Source of the DNA: Flavobacteriales bacterium
GTDB lineage: Bacteria > Bacteroidota > Bacteroidia > Flavobacteriales_F > PHOS-HE28
NCBI GenBank assembly: GCA_016717305.1
Contig: JADKFY010000001.1
Coordinates: 372,001 to 436,000, forward strand
DNA: 64,000 bases
Direction of reading: 5' to 3'
Below the pieces are notes generated by a model. That model did not search any database. It worked only from the letters and a program-made list of their open reading frames with translations, and was not told the origin of the DNA. Position numbers and translations under genes: made by a program. Positions 25,879-34,876 of this stretch are shown in pieces. How positions within the stretch are numbered: the stretch's first letter is position 1; each line of letters begins with the position of its first letter.

Positions 25879-26889
25879 ATGCGATCTTTGCGGACCTTTT
25901 CTTCCGGTATGAAAGCATTCCTCTCCCGTTATCCGGTCGCTGCCTTGGCGATACTAACGCTCGGCTTCCAGTTCACGATCGTTATCGTGGCCGGTATCAT
26001 GATCCCTGATGGCAAACGCCTGCACGATGCGCCAGATGCGCATATGCTCTTCCGTTTTAGGGTCTTTTGGCCGTTGATCTTCGCGATTGGATTGACAGCC
26101 TACTTGGAGGGTAAGGATGGTCTCAAAAAGTTATTCGGGTCATACTTGGTATGGCGCGTCCCGAAACGTTGGTATGCCTTCGCTTTCTCATGGAAATTCC
26201 TGTTCGTCTTCTTGGCATGGGCCGTGGCGGACATTGCGGGTATTCTGCCTTGGCCGGGAGGGATCGTAAACATGTTCGCCGGTGATGCAGAGCATTTTTG
26301 GAAGCTCGTGGCAACCATGCCGTTCATCATCGGGATCGCCTTGGTGGAGGAGACCACATGGATGAAGTACTGCGTCACACGCTTGCAGGACAAATACAAC
26401 GCATTCACTTCCGCATTCATCACCGGCGTGCTTTGGGGCCTGTGGTACCTGCCCATGTTGCTGTTGCACGAAGGGGTACCCGATGGTGTTCCATGGTACA
26501 TGTTCTTGTTGAGCATGGGCGCTTTGGCCGTCTTACTGGGCTGGGTGTTCAATATGACCCATAGCGGTTTGATCCTGCTCGTGATGCAGGTGGTCAGTAA
26601 CATCTGCTTCTTCATGGTGCCTGCATTACCCATCGTTCATGATGGTGATCCGAGCTACGTAATGGCTTTTATCTGGATCGAAGTATTGATCGCTGCCTTG
26701 ATCGTGCTACGCTACGGGGTGAAAGACCTCGGCGTGGGTCCGCGGCCCACTTGGAGCGATCCCCATGCGGATCTTGTGCCGGTCGCGACCTCGGATCTGG
26801 TATCGGACCCGATCATCGCCCGGTCCATGGAACTGACGAACGCTGAAGAGTTGAGCAACGACCCTGTGCCGGAGCTTGTCCGTAAATAG
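25879..26889 (+). CDS. CPBP-family intramembrane metalloprotease
   Basis: 336 residues with about eight hydrophobic helices. The CPBP (CAAX protease and bacteriocin-processing) signature is seen as ALVEETTWMKY, with Glu157-Glu158 as motif 1; the usual EExxxR arginine is Lys here. A second region, FITGVLWGLWYLPMLLLHEG, supplies the expected histidine after an aromatic-rich helix. The C-terminal 60 residues are hydrophilic. Such proteins process prenylated or peptide substrates, or act as immunity factors, and the substrate here is unknown. The gene stands alone, 182 bases after gatC. Confidence 0.82.
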   Translation: MRSLRTFSSGMKAFLSRYPVAALAILTLGFQFTIVIVAGIMIPDGKRLHDAPDAHMLFRFRVFWPLIFAIGLTAYLEGKDGLKKLFGSYLVWRVPKRWYAFAFSWKFLFVFLAWAVADIAGILPWPGGIVNMFAGDAEHFWKLVATMPFIIGIALVEETTWMKYCVTRLQDKYNAFTSAFITGVLWGLWYLPMLLLHEGVPDGVPWYMFLLSMGALAVLLGWVFNMTHSGLILLVMQVVSNICFFMVPALPIVHDGDPSYVMAFIWIEVLIAALIVLRYGVKDLGVGPRPTWSDPHADLVPVATSDLVSDPIIARSMELTNAEELSNDPVPELVRK

Positions 26890-27023
26890 ATGGTTCCCTT
26901 TGGCTGTCCGCTCCAGCTTACGCTTTTCGTGTCTCCTCTGTTCTCGTCTATCGCAAGATCGCTATTATTGTGAGCATCGAACCTTGGTCCCGGAGTTGAC
27001 GTAGCACGGGGTCCGTCGTTCTT

Positions 27024-27032
27024 GACCTTTGC
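27024..27032 (+). promoter_or_regulatory. -7-like box for the TylF-type gene
   Basis: GACCTTTGC, differing from TAnnTTTGC at the first base, 33 bases before the ATG at 27066. Confidence 0.35.
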
Positions 27033-27065
27033 TTGATCGATCCCATAACGTAGTCAAACCTGTTC

Positions 27066-27809
27066 ATGGACAACACATTCATCGCGACCACTTTTGATTG
27101 GGACCATCGCAACCCGAAAGATTGGCAACGCTTCTTGAACAAGGTGCTCCGGAAAGTGGGCATCCCGGCCAAGATCACGCCGCCGCAGCCCTACATGGCC
27201 AACGTGGAGATCCGGATGAACCTGTTCCATCTACTGGAACAGACCTTGGTCCATAAGGTGCCCGGGGATGTCGTGGAACTTGGTTGTAATGCCGGCGACA
27301 GCACCATTGTGATGCGCAAGATCTTGGACGAACTTGCACCGGAAAAACAACTGCACGCTTACGACAGTTTCGAAGGTCTGCCGGAACTCAAAGAGGCCGA
27401 TACGAACGACGCGGTATACTACGCGGGTCACATGGCCGCTGGCATTGAACTGCTTACACGGAAATTCGGTGCATTGGGCTTGAAGATGCCACACACCCAC
27501 AAAGGGTGGTTCGAAGAAACAGTGCCGAAGGATCTCCCGGAGAAGATCTGCTTTGCCTTCTTCGATGGTGACCTGTACGAAAGCACCAAACACATCCTGC
27601 CCCATACCTATGCGCGCATGCAACCGGGTGCCATCGGAATGATCGCTGTGTATTACGATGAAAAGCTCCTTCCGCGGAAAGGCCTCGAAGGGGGCTATCG
27701 TTCACCCGGTGTAAAACGGGCGGTGGACGAATTCTTCGCCGACAAACCGGAGAAGGTGTCCATGCTCTACGCCTGCGAAAATGCCTGCGGGTATTTCCGA
27801 AAGCAGTGA
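27066..27809 (+). CDS. TylF/MycF-type O-methyltransferase
   Basis: 247 residues of the macrocin-O-methyltransferase (TylF) family. The SAM motif VVELGCNAGDSTIVM is near 68-82, followed by HAYDSFEGLPE, which carries the acidic residue of strand 2. CFAFFDGDLYEST supplies the metal-binding Asp pair typical of TylF/MycF. These enzymes methylate sugar hydroxyls, and in Bacteroidota they are usually near glycan loci; here there is no such context, since copA follows 53 bases later. The substrate cannot be inferred. Confidence 0.85.
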   Translation: MDNTFIATTFDWDHRNPKDWQRFLNKVLRKVGIPAKITPPQPYMANVEIRMNLFHLLEQTLVHKVPGDVVELGCNAGDSTIVMRKILDELAPEKQLHAYDSFEGLPELKEADTNDAVYYAGHMAAGIELLTRKFGALGLKMPHTHKGWFEETVPKDLPEKICFAFFDGDLYESTKHILPHTYARMQPGAIGMIAVYYDEKLLPRKGLEGGYRSPGVKRAVDEFFADKPEKVSMLYACENACGYFRKQ

Positions 27810-27847
27810 CCCTGACCTTCGGTATGTCGCACTAGTTCCGTAGCGCC

Positions 27848-27856
27848 GACCTTTGC
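27848..27856 (+). promoter_or_regulatory. -7-like box for copA
   Basis: GACCTTTGC, 6 bases before the GTG start of copA, implying a near-leaderless mRNA. Confidence 0.35.
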
Positions 27857-27862
27857 GGTATT

Positions 27863-30118
27863 GTGCCCTACTACCCAGAACTCATCAAACGTAGCTATCC
27901 GGTAACAGGTATGACCTGCGCCAGCTGCGTGGCGAGTGTGGAGAAGGCGATCCGCGCAACAGAAGGCGTGGAAGAAGTTGCAGTGAATTTGGCCACCAAT
28001 ACTGCTCAGATCTCGTTCAACGGCGATCGCGTGAATGACAACGAATTAAAAGCGGTTGTTCAAGCAAGCGGCTACGACCTGCTGATCCCTGAGGACGGCA
28101 AGACCACCGAAGATGTGGAAGTCTTGCAGATCGAACGGTTGAAAGCCCACAAGCAAAAGCTCTTCGCAAGCATCGTGCTCAGTGTGCCGCTGATGATCGT
28201 CGGCATGGTGTACATGCACGCTTCGTGGTCACCGTGGGTGCAGTGGCTGCTGGCCACGCCGGTGGTGCTGATCTTCGGTCGGCAGTTCTTTATCAGCGCA
28301 TGGATACAAGCGAAGCATCGCAGCGCCAACATGGACACGCTCGTCTCGCTTAGCACGGGTGTAGCCTATCTCTTCAGCGTGTTCAACACATTGCTCCCGA
28401 GCTTCTGGACCGCGCGCGGACTTGAACCCCATGTGTACTTCGAAGCGGCAGCGGTCGTGATCACCTTCATCCTTTTGGGCAAGTTCCTGGAAGAACGTGC
28501 AAAAGCCGGAACCTCGAGCGCCATCAAGAAACTGATGGGCCTGCGACCGAACACGGTTTTGCGCGAAACGGAGAATGGTAGAACCGAACAGATCGAGATA
28601 GATCAAGTGAACGTCGACGACACCCTCGTGGTGCGACCCGGTGAAAGCATTGCCGTAGACGGTAGTGTGATCGATGGAGAGAGCTACTTGGACGAGAGCA
28701 TGATCAGTGGTGAGCCGGTGCCGGTGCTGAAGAATGCCGGTGGAGCCTTGTTTGCTGGAACGATCAATCAGAAAGGAACGCTGCGTATGAGAGCCGAGAA
28801 AGTCGGTCCGGCCACCTTGCTCGCGCAGATCGTGCGCACCGTGCAGGATGCGCAAGGAAGCAAAGCCCCCGTGCAGAAACTGGTGGACAAGATCGCGGCC
28901 GTCTTCGTGCCAGTCGTCATCGGTATCGCGGTGCTCAGTGCAGTCGTGTGGTGGATATACGGCGGTGAACATGCTTTCACGCAAGGACTGCTCGCAATGG
29001 TCACCGTGCTGGTGATCGCATGCCCTTGCGCACTCGGCTTAGCCACGCCAACCGCCATCATGGCCGGCATGGGTAAGGGTGCCGAGAACGGTATCCTCAT
29101 CAAGGACGCAGAGAGCCTCGAACGTGCGCGGAACATAACGGCGATCGTGCTGGACAAGACCGGCACGATCACCCAAGGTCATCCTGACGTAGTGGAGGTG
29201 ATCGGTCTGGATGATGCTGTTGTGGCGAATGCATTGCTCGCTATCGAATCACGATCGGAACATCCGCTCGCGGAGGCAGTTGTGAGGCACCTGAGTTCGT
29301 CAGGCGCGCAGGCAGGCGCGACGGTCGAACCGACAACGGACAACCAAGTCTCGGCATTCCAAAGCATCACCGGCAAAGGCATCAAAGCCACCATCAACGG
29401 AACCACATGGTTGGTCGGTAACCGCAGGTTGTTGGAAGAACATGGCATTACTATTCCCAATGAATACCGAACGAACGAGCGCAGTTGGTCCGACGCCGCG
29501 CACACTGTGATCTGGTTCGCCGATGAGAAACAAGTGCGCGCCGCGATCGCCATCGCCGACCGCATCAAGCCTTCAGCCAAGGAAGCCATCGCACGCCTGA
29601 AAAAGGAGAACGTGAAAGTGTACATGCAAACCGGCGATAACCAACGTACCGCGCAAGCAGTGGCACGCCAAGTCGGCATCGAACATTTCCGCAGCGAAGT
29701 GTTACCCAAGGACAAAGCCGCATTTGTAAAAAGCTTGCAGGAACGAGGCGAAGTGGTCGCCATGGTTGGCGATGGCATCAATGACAGCGAAGCCCTCGCA
29801 CTCGCGGATGTCAGCATCGCCATGGGAAAAGGCAGCGACATCGCCATGGATGTGGCCCGCATGACGCTTATCAGCACGGACCTCAACACGGTCCCCCGGG
29901 CTATCACCCTCTCGCGCAAAACCGTCTCTTTCATCCGCCAGAATCTTTTTTGGGCGTTCATCTATAACGTCATTGGGATCCCGATCGCAGCAGGCATTCT
30001 TTACCCCATCAATGGATATCTCCTCAACCCGATGATCGCTGGGGCGGCAATGGCTTTCAGCAGTGTGAGCGTGGTGAGCAACAGCCTGCGGTTGAAGTGG
30101 GTGAATTTGGGTCAATAG
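27863..30118 (+). CDS. copA: Copper-translocating P-type ATPase
   Basis: 751-residue P1B-1 ATPase exporting Cu(I) across the inner membrane. One N-terminal heavy-metal domain has GMTCASC (Cys19, Cys22). The transport site CPC lies in IACPCALGLATPTA near 386, and the phosphorylation site is DKTGTIT near 431. The hinge is MVGDGINDSEALA near 633. The last two helices carry YN (FIYNVIG) and MxxSS-type (AMAFSSVSVVSN) residues that mark Cu(I) specificity. The start is GTG at 27863, since no ATG precedes the metal-binding domain. No CsoR or CueR regulator is nearby. Confidence 0.95.
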   Translation: MPYYPELIKRSYPVTGMTCASCVASVEKAIRATEGVEEVAVNLATNTAQISFNGDRVNDNELKAVVQASGYDLLIPEDGKTTEDVEVLQIERLKAHKQKLFASIVLSVPLMIVGMVYMHASWSPWVQWLLATPVVLIFGRQFFISAWIQAKHRSANMDTLVSLSTGVAYLFSVFNTLLPSFWTARGLEPHVYFEAAAVVITFILLGKFLEERAKAGTSSAIKKLMGLRPNTVLRETENGRTEQIEIDQVNVDDTLVVRPGESIAVDGSVIDGESYLDESMISGEPVPVLKNAGGALFAGTINQKGTLRMRAEKVGPATLLAQIVRTVQDAQGSKAPVQKLVDKIAAVFVPVVIGIAVLSAVVWWIYGGEHAFTQGLLAMVTVLVIACPCALGLATPTAIMAGMGKGAENGILIKDAESLERARNITAIVLDKTGTITQGHPDVVEVIGLDDAVVANALLAIESRSEHPLAEAVVRHLSSSGAQAGATVEPTTDNQVSAFQSITGKGIKATINGTTWLVGNRRLLEEHGITIPNEYRTNERSWSDAAHTVIWFADEKQVRAAIAIADRIKPSAKEAIARLKKENVKVYMQTGDNQRTAQAVARQVGIEHFRSEVLPKDKAAFVKSLQERGEVVAMVGDGINDSEALALADVSIAMGKGSDIAMDVARMTLISTDLNTVPRAITLSRKTVSFIRQNLFWAFIYNVIGIPIAAGILYPINGYLLNPMIAGAAMAFSSVSVVSNSLRLKWVNLGQ

Positions 30119-30282
30119 GATCTAGGTTTTCGCCACGCTCCAATCGGTCCATTATTCCATCGGTGTTCTTGGCGTGATATTTCGCGTGGGGCTTGGGTGA
30201 GGCGCGCCCAATTCTTTTCGGATCCCAACGGTAGGTCAACATTACGGATGCCAAGACCTTCGTTCGTTCAAGCAATGCTTCG

Positions 30283-30291
30283 CACCTTTGC
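30283..30291 (+). promoter_or_regulatory. -7-like box for kbl
   Basis: CACCTTTGC, 17 bases before the ATG at 30309. The 190-base gap from 30119 shows no other feature. Confidence 0.35.
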
Positions 30292-30308
30292 CACCCCACT
30301 CTGTGAAT

Positions 30309-31499
30309 ATGTACGACAAGATCCAACAACACCTAAAGAACGAGATCCACTCCATTCAAGAAGCCGGTCTTTTTAAACGTGAACGGGTGATCACCAGCGA
30401 ACAAGGGGCTGAGATCACCGTTAACGGTAGGAAGGTGCTGAACTTCTGCGCCAACAATTACCTCGGTCTTTCTTCGCACCCTGAGGTTACCAAGGCCGCG
30501 CACGATGCCTTGGACTCGCACGGTTATGGATTGAGCAGCGTCCGTTTCATCTGTGGGACACAGGACATCCACAAGGAATTGGAAGCGAAGTTGTCGGCAT
30601 TCCATTCCACCGACGACACCATTTTGTACGCCGCTTGCTTTGATGCGAACGGAGGCGTTTTCGAACCGCTACTAACGGAGCTGGACGCGATCATCAGTGA
30701 TGAACTGAACCATGCCAGCATCATTGATGGAGTGCGTTTGTGCAAGGCGATGCGTTACAGGTATGCCAACAACGACATGGCCGATCTGGAACTGCAACTG
30801 AAGACCGCGAAGAAGGATGGTGCGCGCAATGTGATCATCGTTACCGACGGGGTCTTCAGCATGGACGGTATCGTGGCCGACCTGAAAGGGGTTTGCGATC
30901 TCGCAGATAAGTATGAGGCCTTGGTGATGGTGGACGAGTGCCATGCCGCGGGATTCATCGGGAAGACCGGCCGTGGTAGCGTGGAACATTGCGGGGTTAC
31001 TGGCCGTGTGGATGTCATTACCGGCACGCTCGGAAAAGCGCTTGGCGGTGCCATGGGCGGTTATACCAGTGCGCGAAAAGAGATCGTGGAACTGCTCCGG
31101 CAGCGATCACGGCCCTACCTGTTCAGCAATTCGTTGGCACCGGCGATCGTAGGGGCTTCCATTAAAGTGGTCGATCTGTTGAGCGCTTCGACCGAGCTAC
31201 GGGACAAATTGGAGAAGAACGTGGACCGTTTCCGCACGGGTATTGAAGCGCTTGGTTTCAAGACAAGAGGGGGCGGGGCCGCGATCGTTCCGGTGATGTT
31301 AGGAGACGCGAAGTTGAGCCAATTGATGGCCGATGCACTGTTGGATGAAGGCATCTACGTGATCGGCTTCTTTTACCCGGTAGTGCCGAAGGATACTGCA
31401 CGGATCAGGGTCCAGCTCAGCGCTGCACATAGTGAGGAGCACATCGACAAAGCCCTTGCCGCCTTTGCCAAGGTGGGGAAGGAGTTGGGCGTGATCTGA
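30309..31499 (+). CDS. kbl: Glycine C-acetyltransferase (2-amino-3-ketobutyrate CoA ligase)
   Basis: 396-residue PLP enzyme of the alpha-oxoamine synthase family. It cleaves 2-amino-3-oxobutyrate with CoA to glycine and acetyl-CoA in threonine breakdown. The PLP lysine is about residue 243 in GTLGKALGGAMGG. FCANNYLGLSSHP near the N-terminus and DECHAAGFIGKTGRG are family blocks. High similarity to Kbl makes it preferable to serine palmitoyltransferase or BioF, though these share the fold. Threonine dehydrogenase (tdh) is not adjacent. It converges with the second cupin gene. Confidence 0.92.
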   Translation: MYDKIQQHLKNEIHSIQEAGLFKRERVITSEQGAEITVNGRKVLNFCANNYLGLSSHPEVTKAAHDALDSHGYGLSSVRFICGTQDIHKELEAKLSAFHSTDDTILYAACFDANGGVFEPLLTELDAIISDELNHASIIDGVRLCKAMRYRYANNDMADLELQLKTAKKDGARNVIIVTDGVFSMDGIVADLKGVCDLADKYEALVMVDECHAAGFIGKTGRGSVEHCGVTGRVDVITGTLGKALGGAMGGYTSARKEIVELLRQRSRPYLFSNSLAPAIVGASIKVVDLLSASTELRDKLEKNVDRFRTGIEALGFKTRGGGAAIVPVMLGDAKLSQLMADALLDEGIYVIGFFYPVVPKDTARIRVQLSAAHSEEHIDKALAAFAKVGKELGVI

Positions 31500-31562
31500 C
31501 CGTTGAAAGGTCCGTAGTTGAACGAGGTGCGTCAAGAGGAGCGCTGAACGGATCTTTCGTGA

Positions 31563-32447
31563 TCAGGAACGGACCGCATCATCCAGATCCATCAACATAC
31601 CTGCCGCCTTGCCAAGAGCATAAGCGGGGATGGCCATAACACTGGATTTCTTCTTCCAGCCGTCGTAGGTGTCGTTCAAGTAATCGTTCCAATTGGTGCC
31701 TTCCAACAAAGCTCTGCCATAAGAGATGCTTGGACCCGGGATCCGTGTCATGTGCCACCAACCGGTCGGGAAGAAGATGGTTTCGCCTTCGCGCAAATAC
31801 TCGCGGTAGCCCTTCGCTTCACCGAACAAGGGGAATTTCTTCAGGTCCGGATCGAACACATTGTCCACATCGGAATACAATGGGAACGATGGCCGTGGAT
31901 ACATGTTCGGCGTTTGGTCCGGCGCAAATAGAAAGAACTCCTTGTCGCCATAAAGCTGCGTGATCTGTGTGTGCAAGTGTTGCAGGTCCACATGCAGAAC
32001 GGGGAAGGATGCGCCCTTGCCACCAAAGAAGATCTCGTGTTTCACCGTACCGCGTAACAAGGCCTTGGGTACCAACGGATGCACCAATCGATCCTGGCGG
32101 CCCATGAGCATCGGCTCTACATCCGCCTTTAATTCCGGAAAAACGTGATCTATGTTCAAGTTGTATGAATACGGTGCCGGCTTTTCCTCCGTCGAGGTCT
32201 TGATCAATTCCATCTGCTCGGCAACGCTGTATTTCTTGCCCTTCACCTCATGGGTGAGATGGCCGTAGTTGGCAGCGAAGAATTCCGGTGTCCATTTGCC
32301 CTTGGCCGCCCAGTTCTTGGTGAAATCCGTTAGGATCACTGGTTTGCGCGCCGCTACATAGTCACGCATGAATTCCTTTGTACTAAGTCCGGACCTACGT
32401 TCTACACCTGGTAGTCCGTCACGAAGCAGAGGGGATGTGTTGGCCAT
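31563..32447 (-). CDS. JmjC/cupin-8-like dioxygenase family protein (second copy)
   Basis: 294 residues, a diverged paralogue of the protein at 23389. The same layout is seen: RKPVILTDFTKNW and KWTPEFFAANYG at the N-terminus, iron ligands His152 and Asp154 (LHVDLQH) and His232 (GWWHMT), and a C-terminal helix pair. PTGWWHM is closer to the classical Cupin_8 signature than FGTWHTA of the other copy. Likely an Fe(II)/2-oxoglutarate hydroxylase; the substrate is unknown. A TACCTTAGC box at 32485-32493 lies upstream on the minus strand. Confidence 0.87.
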   Translation of the reverse strand: MANTSPLLRDGLPGVERRSGLSTKEFMRDYVAARKPVILTDFTKNWAAKGKWTPEFFAANYGHLTHEVKGKKYSVAEQMELIKTSTEEKPAPYSYNLNIDHVFPELKADVEPMLMGRQDRLVHPLVPKALLRGTVKHEIFFGGKGASFPVLHVDLQHLHTQITQLYGDKEFFLFAPDQTPNMYPRPSFPLYSDVDNVFDPDLKKFPLFGEAKGYREYLREGETIFFPTGWWHMTRIPGPSISYGRALLEGTNWNDYLNDTYDGWKKKSSVMAIPAYALGKAAGMLMDLDDAVRS

Positions 32448-32484
32448 GGAAATGAATGAACTTTCGACAGGTTGGATCGATGAA

Positions 32485-32493
32485 GCTAAGGTA
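32485..32493 (-). promoter_or_regulatory. -7 box for the second cupin gene
   Basis: TACCTTAGC on the minus strand, about 38 bases before the ATG at 32447, resembling TAnnTTTG. Confidence 0.35.
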
Positions 32494-32497
32494 GGAT

Positions 32498-32913
32498 TTA
32501 CTTGTATTGGTCGTAATGACCTATGTCATTCTCAAAGGCTTCAAACGATCGCATCACGCTAGGGTTACACGGCCGTAATAATGGTACCAACGCGGTCCAC
32601 AATGGAATGGTGTTCCATAGATCACTCTCAGACAGGGAGGTCGTTCCGGGCAAACGGTGAAACTGCGATCTAGCAAATTCCAAGCTGTGGATCGCCAGTG
32701 TAACACCTATCGATCCAGGACCACATGGTAATGCGGGTTCCCCGAGATGTTCATGTCATTCACATCGCTGCATTTCCGTAGCAATTCGAGGATCTCCAGG
32801 CTAAGATCCGAACTGTGCATAATGCTGGATCCAAAGGCGCTTGTATTTGGCGTATTCGAGGTGGTCCGGATCACTTCCATCGCCATTCGGCCAGCTTCCC
32901 GCATCGCGAGCAT
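32498..32913 (-). pseudogene. Unrecognised small ORF, apparently frameshifted
   Basis: Two adjacent minus-strand frames look coding and may be one gene. From 32913 a 68-residue stretch runs to TAG at 32707 (MLAMREAGRMAMEVIRTTS ... NPHYHVVLDR). Slipping one base just before that stop continues as IGVTLAIHSLEFARSQF and on to TAA at 32498 (ending GHYDQYK). Together they give about 137 residues with codon use like the neighbours. No family is recognised. The upstream end is uncertain because the frame stays open to 33021, across the rplM promoter. It could be a decayed gene, a sequencing frameshift, or chance. Confidence 0.35.
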
Positions 32914-32935
32914 TACCTGTACTAACAGGCCCTTG

Positions 32936-32966
32936 TTGGTTTTCCAAAAGAAGGATCTATCTTCGC
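32936..32966 (+). promoter_or_regulatory. Promoter of the rplM operon
   Basis: TTG at 32936-32938, a 19-base spacer, then TATCTTCGC at 32958-32966: both halves of the Bacteroidota -33/-7 promoter. Transcription would start about 35 bases before rplM. The 32448-33008 gap otherwise holds only the broken ORF at 32498-32913. Confidence 0.6.
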
Positions 32967-33008
32967 ACCCCGTTTTCAGGGATCGAACCTTTAAATACCC
33001 ACACCAAA

Positions 33009-33464
33009 GTGGCTTCCACATCCTACACCACCAGTATGGCCAATGCGGCCACCATCGAGCAGAATTGGCTGATCGTGGACGCTGAGAATCAGACGCTTGG
33101 ACGTTTTGCTAGCCAAGTGGCCATGCTCGTTCGCGGCAAGCACAAGACCACCTTCACCCCGCACGTGAATTGCGGTGACCATGTGATCGTGATCAATGCC
33201 GAAAAGATCCGCCTCACCGGAAAGAAGATGGAAGAGAAGGAGTACCAGCGGTACAGCCTTTATCCAGGAGGACAGACCCGTGAAATGGCCAAGAACCTGA
33301 TCGCGCGCAAACCAGAAGCGCTTGTGGAACTCGCCGTTCGCGGCATGCTCCCCAAGAACCGCCTAGGCCGTCGTCTTTTCAGCAATTTGCACGTAGTGGC
33401 CGGAACCGCCCACAAGCACGAAGCACAGAAGCCCACCCAGTTCGACCTGAACACCCTCAAGTAA
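33009..33464 (+). CDS. rplM: Ribosomal protein uL13 (L13)
   Basis: 151-residue large-subunit protein L13. It contains WLIVDAENQTLGRFAS, VNCGDHVIVINAEKI and the PGGQTREM loop expected of L13, and ends KPTQFDLNTL. The start is taken as GTG at 33009, because the resulting N-terminus (ASTSYTTSMANAATIE) lines up with the SYKT-ANKATVE start of flavobacterial L13. The ATG at 33036 would cut nine residues. It forms an operon with rpsI, one base downstream. Confidence 0.93.
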   Translation: MASTSYTTSMANAATIEQNWLIVDAENQTLGRFASQVAMLVRGKHKTTFTPHVNCGDHVIVINAEKIRLTGKKMEEKEYQRYSLYPGGQTREMAKNLIARKPEALVELAVRGMLPKNRLGRRLFSNLHVVAGTAHKHEAQKPTQFDLNTLK

Positions 33465-33465
33465 G

Positions 33466-33852
33466 ATGCAATCGATCAACAGCCTCGGTCGCCGCAAAGC
33501 AGCGGTAGCACGTATCGTCCTTTCAGAGGGCAAGGGCAACATCGTGGTCAATGGCCGCGATAGCAAAGAGTATTTCCCCATTACCATGCAGCAGTTCAAG
33601 CTCGCACAGGCGTTCAAGCTCACCGATACCGTGGGCAAGTACGATGTGGTGGCAACCGTTGATGGTGGTGGAATAACCGGTCAAGTCGATGCCGTTCGTT
33701 TGGGCATTGCACGCGCATTGGTGAAATTGGATCCCGACCACAAGCCCAAGCTGAAGGCCGAGGAACTGATGACCCGTGACCCACGCGAAGTGGAACGGAA
33801 GAAATTCGGACAAAAGAAGGCGCGTAAGCGTTTCCAATTCAGCAAGCGTTAA
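33466..33852 (+). CDS. rpsI: Ribosomal protein uS9 (S9)
   Basis: 128-residue small-subunit protein S9. The N-terminus SLGRRKAAVARI and the basic C-terminal tail KKFGQKKARKRFQFSKR, which reaches the P-site tRNA, are both intact. GGGITGQVDAVRLGIARAL is the conserved core. Length is normal. It follows rplM with a single base between the genes, the usual L13-S9 pair. Confidence 0.97.
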   Translation: MQSINSLGRRKAAVARIVLSEGKGNIVVNGRDSKEYFPITMQQFKLAQAFKLTDTVGKYDVVATVDGGGITGQVDAVRLGIARALVKLDPDHKPKLKAEELMTRDPREVERKKFGQKKARKRFQFSKR

Positions 33853-33895
33853 TATCCCTGCGCTTGTTCAGGATCCAATCCCATTGGACTGCATT

Positions 33896-33922
33896 CGTTG
33901 CTTGAGGCTCTCGAAAGCAACG
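33896..33922 (+). promoter_or_regulatory. Stem-loop in the rpsB leader
   Basis: CGTTGCTT (33896-33903) pairs perfectly with AAGCAACG (33915-33922) around an 11-base loop in the 128-base rpsI-rpsB gap. It may be part of an S2 autoregulatory leader or a weak terminator; no T-run follows. Confidence 0.35.
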
Positions 33923-33980
33923 ATCGTACTACCAGTGAGATGCCTGTATCAACGGGAAAAAGGAAAGTGAACTGAACCCA

Positions 33981-34796
33981 ATGGCACGTCTAGAATTCAA
34001 CCAATTGCTCGAAGCGGGTGTACACTTCGGCCACCTGCGCCGGAAATGGAACCCCAACATGGCCCCCTATATCTTCGATGAGAAGAAGGGGATCCATATC
34101 ATTGATCTGAACAAGACAGCGGTAAAGCTCGAAGAAGCCGCCGCTGCCATGAAGAGCATTGCCCGTAGCGGCAAGAAGATCCTCTTCGTGGCCACCAAGA
34201 AACAAGCAAAGGACATTGTTACCGAAAAGGTGAAGGCTACAGGTATGCCTTACGTTACGGAGCGCTGGAGCGGTGGTATGCTCACGAACTTCGGTACCAT
34301 CCGCCGTACGATCAAGAAAATGTCGACCATCGATCGCATGAAGACCGATGGCACATTCGAGAACTTGAGCAAACGCGAGCGTTTGCAAGTGAGCCGCCAA
34401 CGTGAGAAGATGGAGAAGAACCTTGGTTCCATTTCCGACCTCAGCCGTTTGCCAAGCGCATTGTTCATCGTGGACATCGTGAAGGAGCACATCGCAGTGG
34501 CAGAAGCACGCAAATTGAACATCCCCACTTTCGCAATGGTGGATACCAATAGCGACCCGACCAAAGTTGATTTCCCGATCCCTGCCAACGACGATGCCAC
34601 CAAGAGCATTGAGCTGATCTTGGACGTGATGATCGCCGCGATCAATGAAGGCATTGAGGAGCGTAAGAACGACAAGACCGCCGTGGACGAAGGATCCGAA
34701 GAGGGTGCGGAGGACAACGATAGCGAGAAGGTTGTTGCGACAGGGGACGAGAAGGTCGTTGCCGCAGCGGAGGAGACCCCCGCAGACGAGAAGTAA
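33981..34796 (+). CDS. rpsB: Ribosomal protein uS2 (S2)
   Basis: 271-residue S2. The N-terminus is LLEAGVHFGHLRRKWNPNM and the core includes ERWSGGMLTNFGTI and ALFIVDIVKEHIAVAEARKL, ending with DTNSDPTKVDFPIPANDDA. After residue 220 there is an acidic, low-complexity tail of about 45 residues rich in Glu, Asp and Ala; tails of this kind vary freely between species. It precedes tsf by 80 bases, the widely conserved rpsB-tsf order. Confidence 0.96.
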   Translation: MARLEFNQLLEAGVHFGHLRRKWNPNMAPYIFDEKKGIHIIDLNKTAVKLEEAAAAMKSIARSGKKILFVATKKQAKDIVTEKVKATGMPYVTERWSGGMLTNFGTIRRTIKKMSTIDRMKTDGTFENLSKRERLQVSRQREKMEKNLGSISDLSRLPSALFIVDIVKEHIAVAEARKLNIPTFAMVDTNSDPTKVDFPIPANDDATKSIELILDVMIAAINEGIEERKNDKTAVDEGSEEGAEDNDSEKVVATGDEKVVAAAEETPADEK

Positions 34797-34876
34797 CCTA
34801 TTCATTCCGATGCAGACCAAGTTGGTTGGCACGAACGTGTCTTCCGCCTTGGGCAACGGACCAATTAACCTGAAAC

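Noticed and set aside
30057..30332. 91-residue minus-strand ORF between copA and kbl
   Set aside because: It overlaps the copA 3' end, shows no motif and no partner; coding status cannot be supported.
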